DNA from: a virus
Direction: 5' to 3' (one strand)
IMG/VR virus record: IMGVR_UViG_3300046167_000207
Span: 1 to 25,141 of that record
Length of the DNA: 25,141 nucleotides
Shown here: positions 13,368-20,596 of the stretch, piece after piece
Numbering within the stretch: the stretch's first letter is position 1
Layout: each line of letters starts with the position of its first letter
Translations under genes and position numbers: made by a program
The notes under the pieces: generated by a model
Seen by the model: only the letters and a program-made list of their open reading frames with translations
Databases searched by the model: none
Told to the model about the DNA's origin: nothing

Positions 13368-14405
13368 ATGGCTAATGGTAATACATCCCCAAGTCGCAGT
13401 GGTCTTATTTCTGGTGGTTCTGACAATGATGCGTTGTTTCTCAAAGTCTTCTCAGGTGAAATCCTGACTGCTTTTGAACAGAACAATGTCATGAAGGACT
13501 TGCACTTGATGCGTACAATCACATCAGGTAAGTCTGCTCAGTTCCCAGTATCAGGAATTGCTTCTGCAAAATATCATACACCCGGAGTCAACATCGCTGA
13601 CTCTGGTAACTCAATGTTAAGCAGCATTGGAATGAACGAGCGTGTCATCACTATCGATGATGTTCTTGTATCGTCCACATTCATCGCTAACATTGATGAA
13701 CTCAAGAGTCACTACGACGTTCGTAGCATCTACGCTTCTGAACTTGGTAAGGCTCTAGCAAAACGCTTCGACATAGCAACAATGAAGACTCTCTTCGCTG
13801 CTGCTGGTACAGGCGCTTCTGCTCCACAAGCTGGCGGTAACACCGTCGCTGCTGCGGATACAACTACTTCTAGTGGTATCATCGACGCACTCTATGCGGC
13901 TGCTACTAAGCTTGACGAAGTAGACGCTCCAAGTGAAGGACGTTACGCTATCGTTACTCCTGCTCAATACTACAAGCTATTGACTGCTGATAATGTTGCT
14001 ATCAACAAGGACACCTCTGGTGGTTCTGCTGATGCTGCTAAAGGCACAATCGTTGAAGTTGCAGGTATCCAACTCAAGAAGAGCAGCAACTTCCTAGAAG
14101 TTATCGCTGAAGGCAACATCTCTGTTGACCAAAGCACTGCTGACAATGATGATGGTTCTGCTAACAACGACCCATTCGATGGTAATGGAGTAGGTTACAA
14201 TGGTGACTTCTCTGCGCTTAACAACAGTGGTGAACATGGTATCCTTGTTGGTACTAAGGAAGCTATTGGTACAGTTAAGCTTCTCGACCTCGCTACAGAG
14301 TCCGAGTACCAAATCGAACGCCAAGGTACACTATTCGTTGCTAAGTATGCAATGGGTCACGGTGTCCTTCGCCCTGAGTGTGCAGTGAAGATTCTTCCTG
14401 CTTAA
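13368..14405 (+). CDS. 10: Major capsid protein, T7 gp10-like
   Basis: A 345-aa capsid protein, the same length as T7 gp10A, with an HK97-type fold known for the family. Family landmarks: 'SGEILTAFEQNNVMKDLHLMRTI' near residue 30, 'GKSAQFPVSGIASAKYHTPG', 'ERVITIDDVLVSSTFIANIDELKSHYDVRS', 'YAIVTPAQYYKLL', and the C-terminal 'GTLFVAKYAMGHGVLRPECAV'. Residues ~255-290 are Asp/Asn/Gly-rich, probably a surface loop. Codons look more GC-rich than in neighbouring genes, compatible with high expression. It is followed directly by a strong terminator. Confidence 0.97.
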   Translation: MANGNTSPSRSGLISGGSDNDALFLKVFSGEILTAFEQNNVMKDLHLMRTITSGKSAQFPVSGIASAKYHTPGVNIADSGNSMLSSIGMNERVITIDDVLVSSTFIANIDELKSHYDVRSIYASELGKALAKRFDIATMKTLFAAAGTGASAPQAGGNTVAAADTTTSSGIIDALYAAATKLDEVDAPSEGRYAIVTPAQYYKLLTADNVAINKDTSGGSADAAKGTIVEVAGIQLKKSSNFLEVIAEGNISVDQSTADNDDGSANNDPFDGNGVGYNGDFSALNNSGEHGILVGTKEAIGTVKLLDLATESEYQIERQGTLFVAKYAMGHGVLRPECAVKILPA

Positions 14406-14420
14406 ACCCTCTTAAGTCAA

Positions 14421-14461
14421 AGCCCTCCTTGGTTAATCCCTTGGGGGGCTTTTTTTATTTT
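14421..14461 (+). terminator. Rho-independent terminator after the capsid gene (T-phi position)
   Basis: The stem AGCCCTCC (14421-14428) pairs with GGGGGGCT (14443-14450, one G-T wobble) and is followed by a T-rich tract through 14461 (nine T's from 14450-14456 and 14458-14461 interrupted by one A). The position matches T7's T-phi, which follows gene 10 and lowers transcription of the downstream tail genes. The T tract runs right up to the ATG of the next gene at 14462. Confidence 0.9.
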
Positions 14462-14701
14462 ATGAAACGAAAAGGCGTATCATTACGAAAAGAACATAAG
14501 TCTAAGAAAGGCGGTCTCACCAAGAAAGGTCGTGACTATTATAATAAGAAGACAGGTTCTAATCTTAAAGCACCACAGCCCAAAGGAGGCGCTAGAAAGC
14601 GTAGCTTCTGTGCAAGGATGTCAGGTGTTAAAGGAGCCATGAAAGACTCTAAGGGTCGCCCTACTCGTAAAGCTTTAGCCCTTAAACGATGGAAATGTTA
14701 A
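14462..14701 (+). CDS. Small basic protein, DUF6321-like
   Basis: A 79-aa very basic protein. The order 'GGLTKKGRDYYNKKTGSNLKAPQP', 'GGARKRSFCARMSGVKGAMKDSKGRPTRKALALKRWKC' is the pattern I recall for DUF6321 proteins of phages: Lys/Arg-rich, an invariant 'SFCARM', and a terminal Cys. Function is unknown; nucleic-acid binding is plausible from charge. The frame is open upstream to 14378, but those residues would be translated from the terminator and capsid 3' end, so the ATG at 14462 is the start. No ribosome binding site other than the G-run of the terminator stem is available, which is odd. Confidence 0.82.
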   Translation: MKRKGVSLRKEHKSKKGGLTKKGRDYYNKKTGSNLKAPQPKGGARKRSFCARMSGVKGAMKDSKGRPTRKALALKRWKC

Positions 14702-14704
14702 ATT

Positions 14705-14833
14705 ATGTCCCTATACGAAAATATTAATCGACGCAAGAAACTAGGTATCAGTCGCACCAAGAAGAAATCTACTATCTCCAAGAAGTCCTATGACAATATG
14801 AAGAAGGGTTTTCCTAAAAAGAAAGATAAATAA
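14705..14833 (+). CDS. 42-aa basic protein
   Basis: A 42-residue ORF starting MSLYENINRRKKLGISRTKK and ending 'NMKKGFPKKKDK', three bases after the preceding gene and two bases before tail tubular protein A. I recall near-identical 'SLYENINRRKKLGISR...STIS..SY.NMKKGF' mini-proteins at the same place in other podoviruses, so it is very likely a real conserved gene. It is strongly basic with no known function, and is perhaps a virion-associated or nucleic-acid-binding peptide paired with the upstream DUF6321-like protein. Confidence 0.75.
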   Translation: MSLYENINRRKKLGISRTKKKSTISKKSYDNMKKGFPKKKDK

Positions 14834-14835
14834 TA

Positions 14836-15426
14836 ATGGCTACATTAACCTCCCAACTAGAAGCAATAAACTCAATGCTAGGTCACATTGGTGAATCGCC
14901 TGTGAATAGCATTAGCAACACCGCGACAGTTCCCGTATCTGTTTCTGTTGCTGTCGCTGCACTTAATGAAGTGAGCAAAGATGTGCAATCAGAAGGGTGG
15001 CATTTTAATACTGAGACAGAAGTAAAATATACGCCTACCAATGGTTCTATTAATATACCTTCTGACGTTATACAGTTTGACCCTATAGACACATCATTAG
15101 ATATTGTTCAACGCGGGGCGACGCTGTTCGACCGTAAGAATAATACAACAACTTTTACAAAATCCATAATAGTAAATCAAATGCGTTTACTTGACTGGGA
15201 TAGCTTGCCAGAGGTAGCACGTAGATACATCACCCTCAAAGCATCAAGAGTATTCCAAGGACGCATCATTGGGTCTAGGGAACTAGAATCTTTGATTGCT
15301 CGTGATGAATACGTTGCCAGAGCTAACCTATTAGAAGCCGACGGCAGCACCTCAAATCGAACTATATTTGACAACTACGACGTAGCCTCCAGAATTGGCA
15401 CTAATCGAAACTACGACCTTACATAA
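14836..15426 (+). CDS. 11: Tail tubular protein A (gatekeeper), T7 gp11-like
   Basis: A 196-aa tail tube/adaptor protein, the same length as T7 gp11, forming the ring between portal and nozzle. Typical features: 'QLEAINSMLGHIGESPVNSI' at the N-terminus, 'LNEVSKDVQSEGWHFNTE', 'INIPSDVIQFDP', and the C-terminal 'RRYITLKASRVFQGRIIGSRELESLIARDEY'. Its last base overlaps the first base of the next gene (TAATG). Confidence 0.96.
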   Translation: MATLTSQLEAINSMLGHIGESPVNSISNTATVPVSVSVAVAALNEVSKDVQSEGWHFNTETEVKYTPTNGSINIPSDVIQFDPIDTSLDIVQRGATLFDRKNNTTTFTKSIIVNQMRLLDWDSLPEVARRYITLKASRVFQGRIIGSRELESLIARDEYVARANLLEADGSTSNRTIFDNYDVASRIGTNRNYDLT

Positions 15427-18400
15427 TGTCTTTAATTAACACTTCAGTCCCTAACCTTATACAAGGCGTATCGCAACAACCAGACGCAACGCGATTTGAT
15501 GGTCAATGTGAGGAGCAGGAAAACGCTCTCAGCTCTGTCGCTGATGGACTAAGAAAGCGTCCAGCCACTCAGCACATCGCTAAGTTGTTAGATACGGCTA
15601 TTAGTGAAAATAGTTTTATTCATTTCATTAATCGCGACGACGAAGAGAAGTATGTAGTTATTCATACTGGCGGGGCTATCGAAGCTTGGAACATTGTTTC
15701 AGGAGGTAAGTGCCTCATTAATGGCAGTGGTAGTCCTTTCACTCCTCCTGCTTATTTAGAAACCGAAAATCCAAAAGAAAGTCTTAAAGCACTCACGGTA
15801 GGAGATAACACGTTCATTGTTAATAATGAGGTCAGTGCTGCCCTATCGCAAACTAAGACACCAGCCCTTGAGAAGAAGGGTTTTGTTTATATTGCTCAAG
15901 GCGATTACAAAAAGAAGTATCAGGTTGATGTTGGAGGAAATATTTCAGGAGACACAGCAAGTACCCTAGCTACCTTTAGTGTGACTGTAGAAGATTTTTA
16001 TGCTGGAAGGGGGTATGAGAGGTTTCGTATCTCTGATGTAAGTAAAGTAAATGCAGGCGCAGGATACCCTGCTGGCACTCCAACTGATTTAAAGATAACT
16101 TTTAGTTGGGGTACACTAGGGGTAGCCAAAAAGACTTGGGATAAAATATATACCCAGCCAGAGGTAAGAGTAACTTTTGTTGATGATGGTACGGTAGATG
16201 CAAATGGAGTTTCAAACGGGACAAAAAAGGTAGACACAGTAACCGTTGTTAATCAAGGCTCGTTCGGACAGCACGTCACACAACGGTCTGGTGGAAGCTT
16301 TACGACTAGTTATGGCGCTCAGATAAATCTAACAGTCCAAGGGGATGCGGTTACTGGCACAGCTTCAAGCTTTTCAACTGTAAGTCTACTTAGTACTAAT
16401 TCTGAGCAGTCAGATACAACAAAAATTGCCAATTCGCTATTTGATGGCTCTTTCTCTTCAAAATTCACTAGCAGTCCATTAGTTTCCACAGGAGGAACAG
16501 GAAATATATTCACCACTGGCTCTGACGTTACTACCCCTCCACTTTCAGCGAGCCATAAGGGTAATACTATTATTATTGAACAGGTTGCAGCGGGAGGAGA
16601 TTTTAATTTAGTAACGGAAGATGGTCTTGCTGGTAATGGTATTAAGGCTGTTTACAAACGTATTGATGCACTTTCAGACCTTCCTATAAAAGCCCCTAAC
16701 AATTTCGTAGTAGAAATAGTAGGTGACGCTGATTTAGACCAAGATAATTATTGGGTAAAGTTTACCACTAATACAGGAGTAGACTTTGGAGAAGGAGCTT
16801 GGGAAGAAACAGTAGCTCCTGACGTGTCCGACGGATTAGACGCATCCACGCTTCCTATGACTATCCGAAGCACAAACCTCAATACACTTGAGATTGATAC
16901 GTTATCCTTTGGCAAGCGTAATGCGGGGGACGAAGATACAAACCCAAACCCTTCATTCGTAGGTAAGTCAATCAATGACATAGTATTCTTCAAAAATCGC
17001 TTAGGGTTCATTACCGATGAAACGGTTGTGTTCTCTGAGGCTGGTGAGTTCTTTAACTTTTTCAGAACGACTGTATCATCCTTATTAGACTCGGCTCCAA
17101 TCGACATTACTGTTAGTAGCACTAAGGTAACTAAGCTAAAGTCTGCCACCATCTTCCAAGAGAGCTTAATGCTGTTTGCGGATAATGTTCAGTTTGTGAT
17201 GAAGGGCGGAGACTTGTTTACGCCTAAGACCGTATCTGTGACACCAACAACTAACTTCAGTTTAGATGGTTCCGTTAGCCCTATACCCCTCGGTTCTTAT
17301 ATTTACTTCCCATTTAATCGTGGCAATTTCACAGGGCTTCGTGAGTTATCTTTAAGCGCTAATACCGAGACCTATGATGCGGTTGAAGTGACTGAACACG
17401 TGCCTTCTTATATTCCTAGTAATATCATAGCGATGGCGGGGACTACTTCTGAGGACGTTATAGCTCTATTGAGTGGTAACCAAAAAGAGTGTCTATATAT
17501 CTATAATTACTTTTGGAATAATAACCAGAAGGTTCTTAGCGCTTGGTCAAAGTTCAGCTTTACTGGTGAGATACGCGGAATGGAGTTTATAGACTCTGCT
17601 CTTTATATGATTATCGCTCATCACGGACAAACGCAGCTTTTAGCTATGCCTGTTGAGTCACGACCAACTGGTATTGTTAAAGGCGCATACGTTACGCCCA
17701 CGACCACAACTTCCACTACTTACACAAATAACCCAACCATAGTCGATGATACTACCTCAGGCGATGGCGATGAAGAACCCGATATTATTGGTTTAGACCC
17801 TGATGCTGAAGTAGGAGATACTACTGACGACACCCTTGCTGGAGATTCAAATAGTACGACTCATTATAAGTTATCTACTGATAAATCTACCGTAGTTGAA
17901 GGTAACTCGGTTACGATTACTTTAAATACTGAAACTCTACCTACGCCATTAGCTGACGGAACAACAGTTCCTTATACAATATCAGGGACGAACGTAATCC
18001 CAGCCGATTTAGGCTTAAACTTACTTACTGATTTTAATGGAGATTTTACCGTAACTAATAATACAGCTACCGTAACATTCGACATAGCCAGCGACCAAAA
18101 CATAAATGAAGGTGACGAGGTATTCACTCTTTCATTAGATAATGGTGAAAACAGTATATCAATAACTATTGTGAACGCTAACGGGTACACAGTTACCATT
18201 TTTGAGGACGAATGGAGCAGTGTATATTTCAATCCAACCACTTACCAGACTGTAGCGGTAGACTCGTATGGTAATATCGTAGGGCAAGCGCGACGGTATA
18301 TTTACATGAGTAAGTATCTTTTTAAGTCATTTTATGAGACCGCTTTCAGAGACGGAAAGTACATAAATGTTGTAAGAGCTGATAACCCTTTCTTAGATGC

Positions 18401-18932
18401 CTTCGATACCACAGAAATTTATGGAGTGGCGGGATACCCTCAAGGGTTTTTAAACCAGAGTGTTCGAAATGGCTCATTCACTGGATTTAATGCTGTGTAT
18501 TCTACGCAAAAATCTCTTGAAACAGTTAGTAGTTCTTCCTTCTCCAATACCCCAGTTGCTACACGTCTTTTAAGAAGCGCAGAGGTCTCCGTTAACATAG
18601 GACTGGGCGGTGTTGCCTCAATAGCTCACACTACTACGATAGAGTTTGATACATTACAAATAACAGGAACGTGGAGAATGTCTCTCAGAGGGCTGGTCGA
18701 TGGTGGAAACTATCAAACTTCATATTACGAGATTGACTCTACAACTACATCGTTAGTCCTTCCTCCTCCAGCTAACGCGTGTGACCGCATTCATTTTGAA
18801 TTAATAGGTGGTGTCGGGGGAGCCGCAGGATTAGGTAGTCTTAAAATTACAGGCATGAAAATTAAACTTACAAGACCGCTAACAGCCGCAGAAAGTGCTG
18901 CCCTCTATGGCGCAACTCCAGTTAATCCATAA
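15426..18932 (+). CDS. 12: Tail tubular protein B (nozzle), T7 gp12-like, with a large C-terminal insertion
   Basis: A 1168-aa nozzle protein, much longer than T7 gp12 (794 aa). Residues 1-~749 are a standard gp12 body: 'NTSVPNLIQGVSQQPDATRF' and 'QENALSSVADGLRKRPAT' at the N-terminus, 'SFVGKSINDIVFFKNRLGF', 'SEAGEFFNFFRTTV', 'VLSAWSKFSFTGEIRGMEF'. At about residue 750, where gp12 should continue into its C-terminal beta domain, the sequence enters a Thr/Asp/Gly-rich linker (~752-812). A Calx-beta-like domain follows (~814-917, 'STVVEGNSVTITLNT', 'NEGDEVFTLSLDNGE'), then ~250 residues of unrecognised beta-rich sequence ending 'LTAAESAALYGATPVNP'. The missing gp12 C-terminal domain is encoded by the next ORF. 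Confidence 0.93.
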   Translation: MSLINTSVPNLIQGVSQQPDATRFDGQCEEQENALSSVADGLRKRPATQHIAKLLDTAISENSFIHFINRDDEEKYVVIHTGGAIEAWNIVSGGKCLINGSGSPFTPPAYLETENPKESLKALTVGDNTFIVNNEVSAALSQTKTPALEKKGFVYIAQGDYKKKYQVDVGGNISGDTASTLATFSVTVEDFYAGRGYERFRISDVSKVNAGAGYPAGTPTDLKITFSWGTLGVAKKTWDKIYTQPEVRVTFVDDGTVDANGVSNGTKKVDTVTVVNQGSFGQHVTQRSGGSFTTSYGAQINLTVQGDAVTGTASSFSTVSLLSTNSEQSDTTKIANSLFDGSFSSKFTSSPLVSTGGTGNIFTTGSDVTTPPLSASHKGNTIIIEQVAAGGDFNLVTEDGLAGNGIKAVYKRIDALSDLPIKAPNNFVVEIVGDADLDQDNYWVKFTTNTGVDFGEGAWEETVAPDVSDGLDASTLPMTIRSTNLNTLEIDTLSFGKRNAGDEDTNPNPSFVGKSINDIVFFKNRLGFITDETVVFSEAGEFFNFFRTTVSSLLDSAPIDITVSSTKVTKLKSATIFQESLMLFADNVQFVMKGGDLFTPKTVSVTPTTNFSLDGSVSPIPLGSYIYFPFNRGNFTGLRELSLSANTETYDAVEVTEHVPSYIPSNIIAMAGTTSEDVIALLSGNQKECLYIYNYFWNNNQKVLSAWSKFSFTGEIRGMEFIDSALYMIIAHHGQTQLLAMPVESRPTGIVKGAYVTPTTTTSTTYTNNPTIVDDTTSGDGDEEPDIIGLDPDAEVGDTTDDTLAGDSNSTTHYKLSTDKSTVVEGNSVTITLNTETLPTPLADGTTVPYTISGTNVIPADLGLNLLTDFNGDFTVTNNTATVTFDIASDQNINEGDEVFTLSLDNGENSISITIVNANGYTVTIFEDEWSSVYFNPTTYQTVAVDSYGNIVGQARRYIYMSKYLFKSFYETAFRDGKYINVVRADNPFLDAFDTTEIYGVAGYPQGFLNQSVRNGSFTGFNAVYSTQKSLETVSSSSFSNTPVATRLLRSAEVSVNIGLGGVASIAHTTTIEFDTLQITGTWRMSLRGLVDGGNYQTSYYEIDSTTTSLVLPPPANACDRIHFELIGGVGGAAGLGSLKITGMKIKLTRPLTAAESAALYGATPVNP
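17865..18176 (+). other. Calx-beta / Ig-like domain inside the nozzle gene
   Basis: Residues ~814-917 of the nozzle protein read as a Calx-beta-type sandwich. A 'STVVEGNSVTITLNT' strand pair comes first, then 'GTTVPYTISG', 'GDFTVTNNTATVTFDIASD', and the acidic 'INEGDEVFTLSLDNGE' hallmark. Such domains are found as add-ons on phage structural proteins and are commonly thought to aid weak surface binding. It is preceded by a 60-residue Thr/Asp-rich linker. Confidence 0.7.
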
Positions 18933-18952
18933 CAGAAGGGTATTAAAATAGA

Positions 18953-19546
18953 ATGAGTATATCAAATAACGATGCTAATATTCACCTTGATATGGCAGCA
19001 TATGCCACAATAGCGCGTGGGCAAAATTATGTAACGCTTCCATACTTTCCTGAAAATGCAGAAGCTATAGAAGTTTATACAACGGATGGTTTAAAATTAA
19101 GTGTCGCAAGTGTGTCTGGTAATTCCGTGATACTCACTAGAGGTGTTGATAAAATAACCAACTTAGTTATTGGCTACCCCTATACAATGAAGTACACGTT
19201 CTCTGAACAACTCTTCAAAGCCAAAGCGGGTAACGGAAAGAGTCCAAGTAATGCTGCGAAGTTAATGATACGCAACGGTTCACTTTACTTCGCTGATACA
19301 GCTTATTTTAAGGTTAAGGTCACTCCTAAACATCGTGATACTCGTGAAAATGAATTTACCTCTGACATAATAGGGTCAACAGTCTTAGGAACTCTTAACT
19401 TAGAAACTGGGTTCTATCGGTTCCCTATCTTCACCAAAGCGCAGGACACTGTGATATGCCTTGAAAATGATAGCGCACTCCCAAGCACCTTCCAGAGCGC
19501 TGAGTTTGAATCCTTTGTTCACTCGCGTTCTAACCGCTATGGCTAA
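18953..19546 (+). CDS. Detached C-terminal domain of tail tubular protein B (gp12 C-terminus)
   Basis: A 197-aa protein equivalent to the last part of ordinary gp12 proteins. 'HLDMAAYATIARGQNYVTLPY' corresponds to the segment that normally follows the '..MPVES' body. 'GYPYTMKYTFSEQLFKAKAGNGKSPSNAAKL' and 'GTLNLETGFYRFPIFTKAQDT' match the end of gp12 (T7: 'GFGYDMVYEFSKFLIKQ', 'LNLGTGQYRFPVVG'). It starts at its own ATG 20 nt after the 1168-aa ORF, with AGAAGGG at 18934-18940 as a possible, rather distant ribosome binding site. An in-frame TAA at 18944 rules out simple extension upstream. It presumably assembles with the nozzle ring as a separate chain. Confidence 0.85.
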   Translation: MSISNNDANIHLDMAAYATIARGQNYVTLPYFPENAEAIEVYTTDGLKLSVASVSGNSVILTRGVDKITNLVIGYPYTMKYTFSEQLFKAKAGNGKSPSNAAKLMIRNGSLYFADTAYFKVKVTPKHRDTRENEFTSDIIGSTVLGTLNLETGFYRFPIFTKAQDTVICLENDSALPSTFQSAEFESFVHSRSNRYG

Positions 19547-20015
19547 CCTAGTATTTCAGCAAGGGACACATAAGTTAATAAAGGCAAAGAAAAGCCATAT
19601 TGACTATATCGTTCCCTTTATACGCAAAGAGGATAGACTTGAAGTTGCCTGTATGGGCAGCACTCCAGAGCAATCCTTGAATAGAGCTTTTGAAACTGAT
19701 GACGCTACCCTTACTATTGTTGATGGTGGTGATGTCCCTATTGCCATGCTTGGTGTTGGACAAGTCATTGATATGGCATATATTTGGATGTTAGGCACTG
19801 ATGCCGTCCGAGACGCATCCTACGACTTCCTTAAAGCATCCCGCAAAGTAACTCAGTCTTTAACTAAACCTTATGGTGCAACCTTTAACTTTGTTCATAA
19901 AGAAAATAAGACCGCCATCAAGTGGCTCAAGTTTTGTGGTGCAACCTTTACGAGAACCCTCTCCTTTAATAACCAACCCTTTTACGAATTTATCATAACT
20001 TACAGAAAGAAATAA
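19539..20015 (+). CDS. 13: Internal virion protein A, T7 gp13-like
   Basis: A 158-aa protein resembling T7 gp13 (138 aa). It has an N-terminal 'KKSHIDYIVPFIRKEDRLEV', a 'DDATLTIVDGGDVPIAMLGVG' hydrophobic core, 'YIWMLGTDAV', and a late 'WLKFCGATFTRTLSFNNQPFYEFII' strand pair (T7 'FLKTIGAVFHEEYTRDGQFQLF'). The overall pattern is GNAT-acetyltransferase-like, as often noted for this family, but catalysis is not implied. The ATG at 19539 overlaps the preceding stop by 8 nt; a longer frame from 19461 would add 26 residues with no family counterpart. Confidence 0.85.
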   Translation: MANLVFQQGTHKLIKAKKSHIDYIVPFIRKEDRLEVACMGSTPEQSLNRAFETDDATLTIVDGGDVPIAMLGVGQVIDMAYIWMLGTDAVRDASYDFLKASRKVTQSLTKPYGATFNFVHKENKTAIKWLKFCGATFTRTLSFNNQPFYEFIITYRKK

Positions 20016-20018
20016 TAT

Positions 20019-20594
20019 ATGTGTCCTCCAATCTTAATACCCCTCGGAACAGCCCTAACGGCAGGAGCAGCAACAGGAGGCGCAGCCGCAGCCGTCGGAG
20101 CGTCGGCACTTATGGGCGTAGCCTCAGCAGGTCTTCAGATAAGAGGACAGCAGATACAAGCTAAGACCCAAGCCAAAGTTCAAGAGAACGCTTCTACGGT
20201 TGAGAGACAGCGTTACCTCAATGAAGTCTCTTCGTTACGCACACAGCAAGGTCAAGAGCAAGTTGCTATGGCTCAGAAGTTACAAGCTAATAAGACACGA
20301 GCTAGAGAAGCCAGAGCGACCGCTAGAGTATCCGCTGGTGAAGCAGGTGTTGCAGGACTTAGCGTCAATGCACTTATGAACGACTTAACTCGTAAGGAAG
20401 CCATGTATAATAACTCGGTGAATACTCAAGCACAAATGTTAGACGTAAGACGTGAGCTTTCACTTAGAGATGCAGGACTAGGATTTACTAATAATATGTT
20501 ACGCATCAATCGCCCAATCGAAGAAGTAGACTACGCAGGTGCGTTAGTGAGTGGCGCACAGACTGGACTATCAACCTATGGAACACTTAAATAA
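20019..20594 (+). CDS. 14: Internal virion protein B, T7 gp14-like
   Basis: A 191-aa protein (T7 gp14: 196 aa) of the internal core that is ejected ahead of DNA; in T7 it goes to the host outer membrane. The N-terminus ('PILIPLGTALTAGAATGGAAAAVGASALMGVASAGLQIRGQ') is an Ala/Gly-rich hydrophobic stretch, probably membrane-active. A long charged helical region follows (residues ~45-110, Gln/Ala/Arg-rich), then 'GEAGVAGLSVNALMNDLTRKEAMYN', which is typical of gp14. It sits three bases after gp13 and two before gp15. Confidence 0.93.
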   Translation: MCPPILIPLGTALTAGAATGGAAAAVGASALMGVASAGLQIRGQQIQAKTQAKVQENASTVERQRYLNEVSSLRTQQGQEQVAMAQKLQANKTRAREARATARVSAGEAGVAGLSVNALMNDLTRKEAMYNNSVNTQAQMLDVRRELSLRDAGLGFTNNMLRINRPIEEVDYAGALVSGAQTGLSTYGTLK

Positions 20595-20596
20595 TA

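Noticed and set aside
14378-14461. T7 10B-like -1 frameshift joining the capsid to the DUF6321-like ORF
   Set aside because: The frame is open through the terminator and would allow a fusion, but no X-XXY-YYZ slippery heptamer is present near the capsid stop; the open stretch is short enough to be chance.
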